The translations under genes were made by a program, and so were the position numbers. This document shows positions 11,738 through 23,706 of a stretch of 64,000 bases of DNA, piece after piece. Origin of the DNA: Scenedesmus sp. ARA3. Lineage: Eukaryota > Chlorophyta > Chlorophyceae > Sphaeropleales > Scenedesmaceae. The notes under the pieces are model-generated. The model did no database searches. It was not told the origin of the DNA and saw only the letters and a list, made by a program, of their open reading frames with translations. The stretch covers positions 1 through 64,000 of the forward strand of contig RWJK01001724.1 in assembly GCA_004335835.1 (NCBI GenBank), given 5' to 3'. Position 1 is the stretch's first letter. Every line of letters begins with the position of its first letter.

Positions 11738-11890
11738 GCAATGTCCGGCACCATGGCAATGTCGGGCGCCACAGCAATGTCGGGCGTGTGCTGCAGTCTG
11801 TGGCATGAATGGCGATGGCAGTGTGTGGCGGTGATAGTCTGTGGCATGAATGACGGTGACTGTCTGTGGTGGTAGTCTGTGGCATGAAAT
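11738..11890 (+). repeat. Short tandem repeats (CAATGTCSGGC and GTCTGTGGCATGAAT units)
   Basis: Three CAATGTC.GGC units are followed by three to four GTCTGTGGCATGAAT units with GGCGGTG-like spacers. Confidence 0.75.
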
Positions 11891-13200
11891 GCATTGTGTC
11901 TCTGTTGTGCTTGCCCAGCTCAAACCATGCCCAATTGAACTCATGGTAAGAGTTCATGCGAGGCGTTGCATTCTTACAGTTGCTTGCCATTGTGCCATGG
12001 CAACTGGTTGAGAATTGCCAGGACAGATGTTACGCTGTGTCAGCTGCTGTTGCATGGCGTCTTTTGCTGCCGAGTGCTACTACTAAGTTTGACATATGGT
12101 GCAGGTGTTCATTAGAAACACAGCACGCGACATGAACACCTCTTTGGAAGCCCTGTGTTGCGCAGCATGCCTGCATGATACAACAGAATCAGCTTGATAT
12201 GCTTGATCCTGTATCTTATCTGTACGGCAGTTGGGGGCTGCAGCGCACACCGACAGCTGTGCTGTGCTTCCAGCTGATGCCAGCAGTGTCTTGGAACCTT
12301 GCTGCTTTGTGTGTCTCCCTGTGTTGCCTGCTGCAGCCTGTGGCATGCCTATTGCATTGGTGCTTTCTGGCACTTAATCAAACGGTTGTCATGCATTGAT
12401 TAGTTCAAATAGTTAAGCTAGAGTAGCTCTAAATAGGTTGGCGCAGGTGATGCTGTAGCACGCACTTGTGCATGCCCTACGCGTCGCCGCATGAACTGAT
12501 GATTGTGGTTGTATGCTGACAGTTTTGGTCTCTGCTCGAGCATATGCCAGCTTGAGCAGCTGTAGTTGTGGTTGTAGCACAATGACAGGCCAACGCATTG
12601 ATGCACGTTTGCAGCGTGAGGTTGAGAGAGGTGAACTTTGAGACACTTTTGCATTGTTGACGGTGCATCGTCCATGCTTGCAAGGCAGGCAGCAGGCGTA
12701 AAGAATCCCTTCAATGCATGCTTCCTCCATGAAACTGCTTTTGTTGCCTACTTTGAACTGTTGCGCATCATGCAGCTGTTGCAGATGACGGGTTTGAGGG
12801 GCGGCGCGGCTGCTGGCCTGTGTTGTTGCTCAGTATCAGGCAGACTTGCTAGCCTGGGTGGTTCAAAACTGTACATCAATTGGCACCACCTGCCAGCCCA
12901 TTGTCTGTGGACACAACTTTGTCAATGTAAGCACTACTGTTCAGCTGTTGTACAGGGGATGGGCATACCAGCGCAGGCATCATATACCTCTCAGTATGTA
13001 ACACGTGCCGCTGTCACTTTTCATCTACCCTGACGAACCCATCACTTACTGCAACTACAGCACACGCTTGCACCTCCCGTCATGGATTGCCTGTGACATA
13101 TGTACATGGCCACTGCAAGTACATCTTGCTGGTACATGTTACATCACGGCAGCATCCATATGCTTGATGATTAGTCCAAAAGTCGCATGTACCACCATAG

Positions 13201-13205
13201 TTACA
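13201..13205 (-). terminator. Candidate TGTAA poly(A) signal for UVDE
   Basis: TGTAA on the minus strand about 330 bases after the UVDE stop. The placement fits green-algal genes; it is inferred. Confidence 0.4.
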
Positions 13206-13536
13206 AAGCTAGAGGCCAGATATACATAACTTCAACTTCAGATTGCACACGTGCAAAAGCAACTACGAAAGCAGCCCTGCAGCTAGGGAGTGTCATGCTG
13301 CACCATGCTGATAGCACGCTGCCAAGAGCAGCATAAAACACATTTGAAATCTGACCCAGGCCGCTGCCAAGGCAAACCTTGCCGCCCATATCAGCAGCTG
13401 CAGCATGTCACCGTGTGCCAACACACAATGCAGTACAGCTGTGGCATGCATGCACAGCAGCAGCCGTACTGCCCCTCTACTCTGCCAGCAGCGGCAGCAC
13501 CCAATCCGATAGCCAACAGCTACTGCACACATTTCT

Positions 13537-14331
13537 TCACGCATCTTCTTCCTCCTCTGCTACACCACCCCCCTCCTCCTCTCCCTCCTCTGCCGTACTC
13601 GCCTCCGCCGGTGGCAAATCAGGCCCAGCAGTGGCATCCCCAAACTTGCTGTTGCGCAGCCGCGGCCGCACCTGCCAGCCGTGCAGTACTGCCTGCCTGT
13701 ATTCCAGCAGGGTTAGCTCCTTTGCTTTTGCCTCGATCATGACATCAACCTGGCCTTCTAGACCGTACAGGTTGACGGGGCCGTCGATGTACTCTGTAGA
13801 GCAATCGGTTAGTGGCAGAGCAGCACACGACATGTTGGTTTGTGATGGTGCTGTGCCATGTGACAATCATGACGCCAACCTGGCCTTCCAGGCCGTACAG
13901 GTTGACGGGGCCGTCGATGTACTCTGTGTTGCAATTTACGGAGGGAGTGGGAAGACAGTAGAGGGTGTGTGAAGGTCTGCTGTGCCATGTGAAGGGAGAC
14001 ATGGCAAGCGACATGGATGAGGCAAGAACTGGTGTCAGCAGCCATCTGCAAAGATTTCAAGGCAACACATGCCTGGCCTTGACATCTGATAACTGATAAC
14101 ACACAGGTGCAATTATGGTCCAAGCTACTGCGGGCACACACAACGCCAACATGCTCCACACGTCTATGCACAGCTGCACACTGCTCACTGCTGCACACTG
14201 CTGACTACTGCGGCTGCTGCAATGCACAGCCTCTCACCGGAATGTGCGCTGCGCCGCTTGGCGGGGTCCTCTGGGCACTCCGACCAGTGCACCATGGGCC
14301 GCACACCTGGTGGCCACGTGGCCACAGCAGA

Positions 14332-14376
<45 letters not shown>

Positions 14377-14643
14377 GCATGCATTCAGCACAAGAGGCAG
14401 CATATAAGCCAAATAACGAACACATGCCGCGTAGAAACAGAAGTGCCAGCATCCAATTTCAAGGTTACTATCGATCTAAACCAAAAACTGCCAGTCGTGC
14501 AGCTCTTTCAGCAATAGTGTAGCGCTCCATCTTTGAAACCCTGCTGGTGGTGAGAACCTGACACGCCCTCTAATAAAGCAGCTGCATCATGCTGCTGCTG
14601 TTGCTGCTGCTATTGCTGGTTCTGCTGCTGCTGCTGCTGCTGG

Positions 14644-14679
<36 letters not shown>

Positions 14680-15214
14680 TGCTGCTGTTGCATACGTATG
14701 GAGGTGCGGCGGCTTACTTGAAGGCCTCCTCCTGTGTCTGGCCGCCCGTGCAGAACTTCCAGTGGTGGAAGTCAAACACAATGGGGATGCCTGCAGCAGC
14801 AGCAGAGCGGCGATGCATTGAAACCCAAACCAGCCTGTAGAGCCAGTGGCAGCTAGGCTGCTGTGCGTGTAATGCAACCATTCAAGTCGACACGTGTGGC
14901 GACTCGGAGCACAGTGGGATCCCTTTGTGATGCAGCAGCATATGCCATAGCAACCATGCCCAACCACTGACTGACGTTCAACGCAACCCACGTTCCGAAA
15001 TCTGACTTACAGCACCTACGCACTACAAGTTACAGCACTACGCACTTCTAATCCACCGCAATACATTTCAACAGACAAGCCAGCAGCCTGCCCCACCTAC
15101 CTGTGAGCTGGTGCACCAGCTGCAGGTCAGCCACGCTGTACTGGCTGGCCCTGTCATCATTTTCCACCGTCAGCCGCGCTTTGCAGTTGGGGCTCAGGCG
15201 CTCGTTGACCACCT

Positions 15215-15246
<32 letters not shown>

Positions 15247-16119
15247 GCAAAAGTCACGATCACCGCATCCACCACCGACAGCCAGCTACTTCTACACGTA
15301 GTGACAGTGCCTGCTGCACCAAAGCGCCTGAAGCACCAGCAGCAGCTGTAGCACCAGATGCGTCGGCATGGTGAGCATGCTGTGTGCCAAACTCAGCTTG
15401 TAGTGGGTGCCGCAGCAGCACCACCACACACTCACAGCGCTACTGCTCGTCCCTATGCACAGCAGCACCCTGTATCTTTCATATCAATGCAACGCCGGTG
15501 GCAAGCTGCTCCTGGAAGCATGGAGGCCACATCCTGCGCCAAGGCACCAAGTCTGACCCAGTCAAACCCTGGTCAACACCCCTTGGTCAACCCTGGTCAA
15601 CCCTGGTCAAACTTCTCTGCCCACCTGTGCGAAGCGGCGCAGCGTGTCCTCCTTGGGCCCTCCGTAGGTGCCGCCCACGTGGATGTTGATCTTGTTGTAG
15701 GGCGAGGCGGGCAGGAAGCCCATCTCGTCAAAGATGCGGCTGTGCACCTCCAGCTCGGCCACAGACTGCGTCACCCAGCTGCAAAAGATGATAGGAAACG
15801 TGTGTAAGCGCGGGGCGTGTTGAGCGGGGCAGGACCAGTTCTGAATGATGGCCGAGAGGGCCAGGGCACTGCTGACACATGTGAAGGATATTTGCACTGA
15901 AGGACGCCACAGCACTGTGTGCATGCTCTGTCTTGAACTTTATTGCGGGAGCGTCAGCATACGAAGCATAGCTACTAGCTAGTAGCGCTGTGTAGCGATC
16001 TTCGCGCTTCAGCAGAAGCACTCACGCGGGGCGCTCCCCTGCTATCTTGCAGAACTCTGAGGGGTGGAAGGTCAGCCTGTGGCCCAGCTGCTTGGCCAGG
16101 TCACCCGCGGCACGCAGCG

Positions 16120-16178
<59 letters not shown>

Positions 16179-16766
16179 CGATAGCGCTTGACGACCGACA
16201 GCAGCATACAGTAGCTGGCTTGACAGCAATGCACACAAGACAACCCATCCAGAACAGGCCATGAAAGGCTACTACTCAGTCAGGGGGCTGCCCTACCAGC
16301 AGTCCAAACAACCTGCTGCTCACAACAAAGATGAAATGGCGCCGTGCAGCCCTCACAGCCTTGACAGCAATGCCCACAAGCAAAAACCATCCAAACAGGC
16401 CCCAGGCCCCCAAAAGGTTGATCAGCATTGCACCGGCATTGTACCGGCAATGCAAGAAGCAGAAGAAACCTCCGCTGCTCACAACGAAGCTGCAGCAGCC
16501 TCACCGCCTGTATCTCCAGCCAGTCTGGCAGCTCCTCCGGCTTGTAGCTGGTCATCCAAGGCAGGATGCAGCTGGACAGCCGAAACAGCCGGATGCCGTG
16601 CGCCTCGTTCCAGCGGATGAGCGGCAGCAGATCGCTGCAGCGGCACAAGGCAACGCAGGGCAGGACGATGTTGGGGCAAGACAACACAACAAGATGAGTG
16701 CAGGCAGCTGGAAGACACACACGGTGAAAGCGCATGCTAAACAAGGCCACACACTTTCGCCACGCC

Positions 16767-16798
<32 letters not shown>

Positions 16799-17230
16799 AC
16801 CGTGCGTTGGCCAGCGCCAGCTCGCTGACCTTATCCAGGCCCCCCGGGCCGTCCCGCGTCTTCTTCACGCAGTCGCGGCTGTTGAACACATCGTACTGGC
16901 GCTGCACGCGGCAGCAAAGCAAGCGAGAGGCAGAAGCAGCTGAGCATCAGAAGCCACAGCAACCTCATCAAATCAGCAGGCAAACCTTGAAGAAGGCAGT
17001 GCTGACAGTGTATACTACTGTCTCACCGCTACATGGGACTGCAAGGATAGTCTGCTGCACAGGCCAATGCATACACATGTGCTTGGCAACTGGCACAGCT
17101 GCACTGCAGCCCACATAACGTTGGCAGCAGCGGCAGCACAGCATGTGCCAGCGCACCATGGTCATGCACAGGCAGGCGTAGCCCAGGTTAGGCAGCAGCT
17201 TCAGCTCAGCTGCACGGCTGCTGACATCAC

Positions 17231-17267
<37 letters not shown>

Positions 17268-19124
17268 TGTACCCGGCTGGCTAACAGTCAGGCCCTTCTC
17301 TGCCGCTGCAGCAGCAGCAGCTGCCGCCTCTGCTGCACCCACATCCTCTTGCTTGGCCTGCTCCGACTTGAGCTGCTGCTCCTCTTGTGTGCTGCAGAGG
17401 TTTACTAAACCTCCTTCAGATGGCAGAGACTGCAGCCACACCTGCTGCCGGAAGCTGCCCAAACCAGAGGTGCGGCACAGTGCCTGGCTGCCACTGGGCA
17501 CCAGCTGCACCTCCCCTGCTCCCTGCTGCTGCTTGCTGCCTCGCACGCCAGCATCATCAGCAGCGGCAGCAGTGTCTGCGGTCTGGTCCTGAGGGGGTCC
17601 TGACAGCCTGATCCCAGTCTGGCTGTCAGGCCCATCAGCAGCAGCAGCAGCAGCAGCAGCAGCCTGAGCTCCTGCCTGGTCCACTAGATCAGCCCAGTGC
17701 TGGCTGTTGCTGCTGCTGGTGAAGAGTGAGATGTGGCTGTAGCTGCCAACTAGGCTTGTCAGCTCGCCAAACACCCCTTGCCGTGCCTCCTCTGCTACCT
17801 CTGCTGCAATCACCTTCTTGGTGCGACGCACCGGCTTCACAGCAACAGCAGCAGCGCCGTCAGCACCGCTGCTGCCATCTGCTGCTGCTGCTGGCTTTTT
17901 CCGCTGGCGCTTGGGCTTGGGCGCTGCATAGTCAGCATCAGCTGCAGCGTCATCATCTGCTGCTGCATCATTGTCTGCTGCTGCGGCTGCTGCTGCTGCT
18001 GGTGCACTCTTACGCCTCTGCCGCTTGGGCTTTGCTGGTAGCGCTGCTGCTGCTGGCTGCTCCTCTGCTGCTGCTGCTGCTGGCTGCTCCTCTGCTGCTT
18101 CTGCTGTCTTCTTCCTGCTGCGCCTCTTGGACTTCACCAGAGGCTGCTCTGCTGCTGGTGGTGCCGCTGCTGCTACTGCGGGCTCGCCTGCTGTCCAAAG
18201 ACTTGCTGCTGCTGGTGCCTCCTCATCTGCTGCAGCAGCTGCATGCTTGCGCTTCCTGCCACGCTTGCTGGCTGCTGGTGCTGCTGCTGCTGGCTCAGTG
18301 CCATTTGCAGCAGACAGGGATGCCACCACAGCACCATGCAATGGCATAGCAACAGGGCTGCTGGCAGCAGCAGCTGCTGCTGCAGCAGCCTTCTCCATCG
18401 CTAGCTGTGCAGCAGTGCCCCGCTTCACGCTACTGCTCTTCTTGAGCTTGCGGCTAGCTGCAGAGGACTGTGGCACAACAGGAGCAGCCTGCTGTTTGTC
18501 ACCATCTGCTGCTGGTGCTGCTGCTGCTGGATTCTCTGCTGCACTCTTGCTACTGCTCTGCTGCTTGCTCCTGCGCTTGCCACTGACGTTGGCAGCTGCT
18601 GCTGCAAGAGCCGCCAAGTCTGCCTCAAGCTGAGAAGGCATGGCTAGGCCCTTATTCCCTGGCTTGTGCTTGATAAGCTGCTGCTCTTGTCCATCATATA
18701 GTAAGCGGCGGCTGATGCCATGCCTGGCAGGCAATGCTGCTGCTGGGTTGGCTGCTTGTATTGGTGTGGCAGCTGCTTCACTGCCAGCTGCAAAGCCATC
18801 CTGCTGCATGCTGCTACTGTGATGACTGAGGAGGCGATACTGCACGAAGTTCACTGGCTGCCTGTCTGCGATGCAATTGGGAAACACAGCCTGGTGCTGG
18901 TAAGCAGCAGTACTGCTACTGCTGGTGTTGCGGCCGCTACGATACGACACAACCCGGCTATAAGCTGGATTGGAGAAGTTAAAAGTCAGGTTTGAGCTGT
19001 GCCGCAACAGAGGAGCTCTTGACCGGCACAGGTAAACACCGGAACAGGCGTGTGGCTGATGATGTAAACGCCTGGAGAGCGTCTGTGTGCAGCCACGTGC
19101 GCTGCTCAGAAAAGAAGTGCGCAT
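13537..19124 (-). CDS. UVDE: UV-damage endonuclease (UVDE/Uve1 family) with long basic N-terminus
   Basis: Cuts DNA 5' to UV photoproducts to start alternative excision repair. Nine exons, all phase-consistent: 19124-17157, 16901-16801, 16634-16505, 16120-16026, 15778-15625, 15212-15101, 14790-14718, 14332-14238, 13793-13537; 994 residues. The TIM-barrel domain starts near residue 645 (LGYACLCMTM). Expected metal and catalytic motifs are GHRLTFHPSEF (about 746-756), ENDD (833-836), DFHHW (860-864), VHWSE (892-896) and MIEAKAKE (about 928-935). It ends in an acidic Glu tail. The first 40 residues are Arg/Ser-rich, like an organelle presequence. Residues about 180-440 are Ala-rich with repeated basic clusters such as KPKRQRRK, like histone H1 tails or AT-hooks. 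Exon 9 has an upstream tandem echo. CAG/CTG arrays flank several splice sites. Confidence 0.93.
13868..13928 (-). repeat. Echo of the 5' edge of UVDE exon 9
   Basis: A copy of acceptor-side exon 9 (58 of 62 bases identical) 130 bases upstream in intron 8, with its own AG. GCTGTGCCATGTGA flanks each copy, so the duplicated unit included intron sequence. Reading from the echo into the true copy hits a stop. Confidence 0.93.
14337..14375 (+). repeat. CAG array before UVDE exon 8
   Basis: About 12 units. On the transcript strand it is CTG ending at the exon 8 acceptor. Confidence 0.9.
14589..14693 (+). repeat. CTG-rich array in the 5' part of UVDE intron 7
   Basis: About 100 bases of CTG with TTG and TTC interruptions. 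On the transcript strand it is CAG-rich, close after the exon 7 donor and complementary to the CTG run at the other end of the same intron. Confidence 0.9.
15217..15246 (+). repeat. CAG array before UVDE exon 6
   Basis: About 9 units. On the transcript strand it is CTG a few bases upstream of the exon 6 acceptor. Confidence 0.85.
15566..15612 (+). repeat. Minisatellite of CCCTGGTCAA units in UVDE intron 5
   Basis: Four to five near-copies of a 10-11 bp unit directly beside the 3' end of exon 5. Confidence 0.8.
16124..16172 (+). repeat. CAG array, about 16 units, before UVDE exon 4
   Basis: On the transcript strand it is CTG immediately upstream of the CAG acceptor of exon 4. Confidence 0.92.
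16219..16402 (-). repeat. Tandem duplication inside UVDE intron 3
   Basis: CTTGACAGCAATGC.CACAAG followed by CCATCCA.AACAGGCC occurs at 16219-16258 and 16359-16402, an offset of 140. CTGCTCACAAC.AAG flanks recur nearby. Confidence 0.8.
16768..16798 (+). repeat. CTG array at the start of UVDE intron 2
   Basis: On the transcript strand it is CAG running directly out of the exon 2 donor (GTGAGCAGCAG). Confidence 0.88.
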
Positions 19125-19712
19125 GCCAGATCACGAAATTGCCCCATGCACCGGCGAAGAGGCTGCTGCTGATGCTGTGCGGGGTCGCAGTGCAGTGGAA
19201 AATGATATGTGATCGCAAAAGTGAGGGCCAAATCACGGCTACGATTGTGCAAAACAACACGATAACGCCTCAGCAATCGCCTGAGCCCTATAATGGCTGT
19301 TGTGACGTGTTGCTTGTGCCTAGCTGCTGCCACGTCACAACCCTGGACCACCACAACTTCATTACGACAACCTGAACACAAATGTTGCGATTGCATCATC
19401 TTGAAATCTCATCCTCAATTCCCTTGTGATCTGTGTGCAACACAGGTGAGGTGTGCGTCACGTGCAGATGCACGCATCCGCACTGCAGGCATGCAGCTGT
19501 TGCAACAACACCAAACGGCTTGTGCTGGTAGTACCGGTGCAGTGCCGGCAGACGCTTTGCGTAAGATCTCACACCAATGTCTGCAGCCACGTTACTGTCC
19601 TAGCATCTGTACACCTGTACTGCCTGCCCGCCCTTCAATTGTACCACGTGCGACATCGGCAGCATGGTTGTAGCGTAAGTCCACATACTGGTGTAGTGCA
19701 TTGCACAGCCGC
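19125..19712. other. Intergenic, UVDE upstream region / CFAP418 3' region
   Basis: A 588-base gap between two genes on the minus strand. I see no gene. Confidence 0.5.
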
Positions 19713-21356
19713 TCATGCTTGCGAGTCATGCCCTCTGCATATCCACCGCAGCTGGTGCCCTGCTTGCTCTGCAGCATCTGCTAGCTTGGTAGGCCTGCTG
19801 CAGCTGGCCCAGCTGCACTGGCAGCACATGGCAGCGCTGCCCCTGCAGGGCTGCAGCTTTAAGGAGGTCTGCGCTGCCACGCCGTAGCTGTTCCTGAAAA
19901 ACATGTAGTCCACATCTGCTGCCCAGCGCGCATCTGCATGCCTGCAGGGCAGCACATGCAATAGGACCTGTTGGCACATGCTCTACATTGACGCTGGCTG
20001 CAACCGCCGGCGGTAACACCCGGTGTTATGCCCCGCAATTGCAGCTGGTACATACCAGTGGGACGGGGCTGCTCTGACATGCCATGCACTCTTTGTGCCT
20101 GCATTGCCAACAAGACTGCTGCTTGGTACAACTGCTGACCACTGCATTCCTGTCATGCATCAGTGCACCAACTGAGCATCGCCTGCAGCATTCTCAGGCT
20201 GACATGCGAATACTGACATGCAGCGCTTGAAGCAATGCAAACTTCAGCTTGCAGACCTACCAGAGCACTTGGAAGTCGCAGCTGAGGCACTTGAGCCTGT
20301 CGCAGCAGCAAGGAGCTGGCTGCATGGGCCGGCAGCACCCTCTGCCGTCCTTGCTGCCACCCAAGTAGATGCTTGAGCACTTTAGTCTGCAGCCGCACAC
20401 AAAACATAATGGTTAGGAGCTGCTACTGCTACGGTGTGGAACCACAGCTTGTAGATGTGTCCGCTTCTTCTGCGTTGGTGTGTGTATTCACGAGATGCAG
20501 CAGCATCAGTGTGAGTCAGCTGCAGCTTTTGACAAACGCATCCTGGAAGCCAAGTACAGGGTCAGTCCTGCTGCATGTTCAACCATTAGTGCAAACTGTT
20601 GCTGGTGACATTCACCTTGCTGATGTGCCTCCTGAAAGAGAGGTTACTGCTGGCCTGCCTGTGCAAGCTGCTGTGTTGTTGCCCTGCAGTAAGCACCACG
20701 CCCGACACAACTCAGCTCCACGCATGCCATGCGGCTGTGTTGCATCATCAGCCACATAGATCTTCACCCAGCCACGTGTGCAGGAATGACGGCAGTGCTG
20801 TGTGCAACAGAGCACAGCGAGTCGGAACACGCTTCCTACAGATCCCGACCCAGCTTTTGCAGCTGAAACCTGCTGCTGCTGCTTTTACTGCTGATATTTG
20901 ACCATGCATCTGGTTATCACTCTATTTTGGCTGTGATGCAGTCACCTTGGATGCTTGCTCCTGTTGCAACAGCGTGCTGTCTTCTTCCCTCAGCTCATTG
21001 AGCAAGCATTCCAGGTCATCTGGCTGGCACTGCCGATGCCGCTGTTGCTGCTGCTGCTTCTGCTGGTGTAGCTGCGAGACACCTGACTTCTGTGCTGCGG
21101 CCTGCACAGTACACGGCAGGGTTAATCCACAGAACACTCATCATGCTGCACGACATGCAAGCATGAGAATAGTGTGCTGCAATGCCTACAAGTTCACAGC
21201 TAGATGCTTTACCTGCAAGGCAGCCTTTGCGGCATGGCTGCTGCTGATGTTTGTAGTTGCTGTTGTGTGACATGCAACCGGCCTGCTCACTGTAGGCAAG
21301 TCTGCAAGCTCCTGCAGCAAGTCGTCCACCAACTGCGGATGTTTTGCTACAGCCAT
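19713..21356 (-). CDS. CFAP418: Cilia and flagella associated protein 418 (C8orf37 homologue)
   Basis: Homologue of human C8orf37/CFAP418, a protein of the ciliary base and photoreceptors. Resolved exons: 21356-21291, 21101-20946, 20386-20261, 19941-19713. One or more exons between 20945 and 20387 are not resolved. The N-terminus has the paired acidic-Leu motifs QLVDDLLQELADLP and DLECLLNELREED. The Cys-rich C-terminal domain keeps CSSIYLGGS, CDRLKCLSCDF, DYMFFRNSYG, CCQCSWAS and GHQLRWICRGH in the human order and spacing. A Gln-rich stretch separates the acidic motifs. It starts at the first ATG and diverges from the EF-hand gene, with about 330 bases between starts. An Ala-Ala-Leu-Gln microexon at about 21224 is possible but not needed by phase. 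Confidence 0.88.
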
Positions 21357-21684
21357 GCCGCCCTGCAGTGGCAACTTTCAACCTGGTTTCCACAATACGC
21401 CACAAACTAACCTACTTCAGCTGCTGGCTGCTTCGTCAAGTAGCTTAGAGGCTGGAGCACGCTGTCACACAGCAGATGGACCGACGTTGACTGTCTTTTC
21501 CGAAAATTTCAACGGTGATGTTCAGCACGCAACCCATTCCAAGCTACGTTATGGATCTGTTCGGATTATTTAAATCGAATTCATCACGAAGTGCGCGTCA
21601 GTTGCACCAGTGCGATCGTGCCACAACAGCAGATTACCATTCACTATCATCATCCACTCATCTGCCTTCCACAGCGAGGACGCC

Positions 21685-23207
21685 ATGCAGGTGTGCCATC
21701 GACAGCGTGTAATAATCCATCATCAACACCATTTCCTGAACTGTCTGCTGCCTGCTGCAGCAAGCACAGCAAAGACGTGCCAAACTGACAGATGCAGAGA
21801 TCAAGGAGCTCAAAGAGGTGAATACAGTCCGCAGCCTGCAGCTGCATGCACTTTCACGCAGAAACAAATATATGGCTGCTTTGAGCATGCTATTCAGGTA
21901 TTTACAGAGCCGGAGCAACGCAGCAGACCACGAAACAGTGCGGTTGAACACGCACTGTAAGACAGCTGAGCAATGCCACACCCACTCCACATGTGACCTG
22001 CTGCTCAGCTCTGCTGTACATGCCCTTCACAATGCTGCTGCAAGGTGTTTGACCTCATGGATAAGGATAAGGGAGGGACGCTAACTGCAGAAGAGGTGGG
22101 TTGCTGAGCTGTATGGCCGGCCAGCAATGCAGTGTAATGCCACAGACAACAGCACACACATTGCACTTCCAGTACACCAATATCACAGCTGCCAAGCGAC
22201 CAGCCCAGCATTTTTTGCATACTGCCTACCATACTCCAAATTCAGCAACCTTGAAAAGCAGCAGCCTGGCTCTGCAAGCAGCCAAGACCTGCTCATTACT
22301 CAACCTACTAGCCTGCAAGCTGCCCACCCGCCCACCCAGTTGTGCAGCTACAACCCAGCTCCTGATGCTTCTGCACTCGCAACCCTGTTGCCACCCCTGA
22401 TGCTACTGGCTCCTGCCGCTCCTGCCAGGTGTATGAGCTGCTGCAGCTGCTGGGCATGAAGAACGTGCGGCTGGACGATGTGCGCCAGATGATCTCAGAG
22501 ACAGACAAGGACGGATCAGGCTCCGTGGACTTTGAGGAATTCCTGCAGGCAAGGACACACATCAGCAGCGGCATGCAGACAGCAGGCAGCCGCATGAGTC
22601 CTGCAGGATTTGGGGACAAATGGTACGTCTGTAGCTGGAGGAGAACGGCACATGTTCACCTAGTGCCTCGGACACTGGCCAGCAATTTCTAGTTCGACAG
22701 CTGGCATGTGGTTCTGCCTGCAGGTGGCATCCAAGAAGCAGCAGCTGCCCTACAGCAAGGCCGATGTGCTGCGCAGCTTCAGGGTGTTTGCAGACAGAGG
22801 CGCACCACCAGGGTGCATCGTGCCAGAGACACTGGAAGCAGCGCTGGTAGGCATTTATGACGCAGCTACAGCAGCAGATGCACAAACTGTAACGCCCCAT
22901 GTATGCCAGTTTGTGTGACAGGGGCGGGGTGTAGGGAGATACACTTGGTGTACATGCTGAGGATTGCACAAGAATGCACGTACGGCCTAGCTGCTTCATG
23001 CAGCGCCCATGAACACATCCTGCTGTTGCAGATGCCTGCGCTTTGATATGCTCTTGTCGGTACCTGCCGTTTCCGCGCTTGCAGCTGAAGCACTGCCAGC
23101 ACATGCTGGATGCTGATGAGATCTCACGGCTGGTGCACACGCTGGAGGTGCAGCCTGATGGCTACATACACTTCAAAGACCTGGTGCAGCTGTTCATGAA
23201 CACTTGA
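21685..23207 (+). CDS. Calmodulin/centrin-like EF-hand protein
   Basis: A Ca2+-binding regulator of calmodulin/centrin type. Secure exons: 21761-21817, 22045-22095, 22429-22548, 22724-22846, 23085-23207, all in phase 0. The proposed first coding exon is 21685-21690 (Met-Gln), giving about 159 residues; another start, such as the ATG at 21551, is possible. It opens with KLTDAEIKELKEVFDLMD. Hand 1 (DKDKGGTLTAEE) is near-canonical, with Gly at position 5, and hand 2 (DKDGSGSVDFEE) is canonical. Hands 3 and 4 (ADRGAPPGCIVPE, VQPDGYIHFKD) have lost ligands and probably do not bind Ca2+. The intron after hand 2 uses a GC donor (CAG|GCAAGG); reading through it hits a stop. It is divergent from CFAP418, which may point to a ciliary role (inference). 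Confidence 0.82.
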
Positions 23208-23328
23208 CACGCGCAGCAGCTTGTGCATGACAGCTGTACCATGCGCTACATTGACTGCTGCAGTTGATACTCTACTGGCACCTGCGATGGCCTGTTGAAC
23301 CAAGTGGAAAGGAAGGGGATCAAATGGT

Positions 23329-23333
23329 TGTAA
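23329..23333 (+). terminator. Candidate TGTAA poly(A) signal for the EF-hand gene
   Basis: TGTAA about 120 bases after the stop, in the convergent gap with the fibrillin gene. Confidence 0.5.
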
Positions 23334-23706
23334 CATACAGTTGTCGTTCTGCTGCAGTTGTCCTATTGCCCTGCATCCCCTCACCCCTGCCCACCTGAGA
23401 GTGCCAGATGTGCCAGCAGCTGCAGCTGCAGCCGCTGTAAATACAAGCGCCTTGTCAGCAGGCTCTTTGGCGACATCCTGTTGGGGATGTTTCTGTCCTT
23501 CGTGTTCCATTATTTGGGGGCGCCTGTGGATTATAGCCCAGCGCGTGCTGTTGCTGCGTGTGGTGCCACTCCGTACCAGGGCTGCGTGCCACGCCAGTCG
23601 ATTAGCAAATGTCCTGGCCACTGCCACTGCCTCAACCAGCTCATCAGGCTGCAGATTGATGTCCCAGCACAGCTGCTGGAGCAGCCACATCATAGTATGC
23701 ATGATG

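Larger units (their letters stand above)
8415..13536. other. Gene-poor stretch
   Basis: About 5.1 kb with no recognisable protein, domain or RNA gene. It holds the downstream region of Q-rich 1 and the 3' region of UVDE, a 101-bp tandem repeat, short GTCTGTGGCATGAAT repeats and one hairpin (separate entries). Several long frames occur but look like chance openings in low-stop sequence. Confidence 0.55.
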
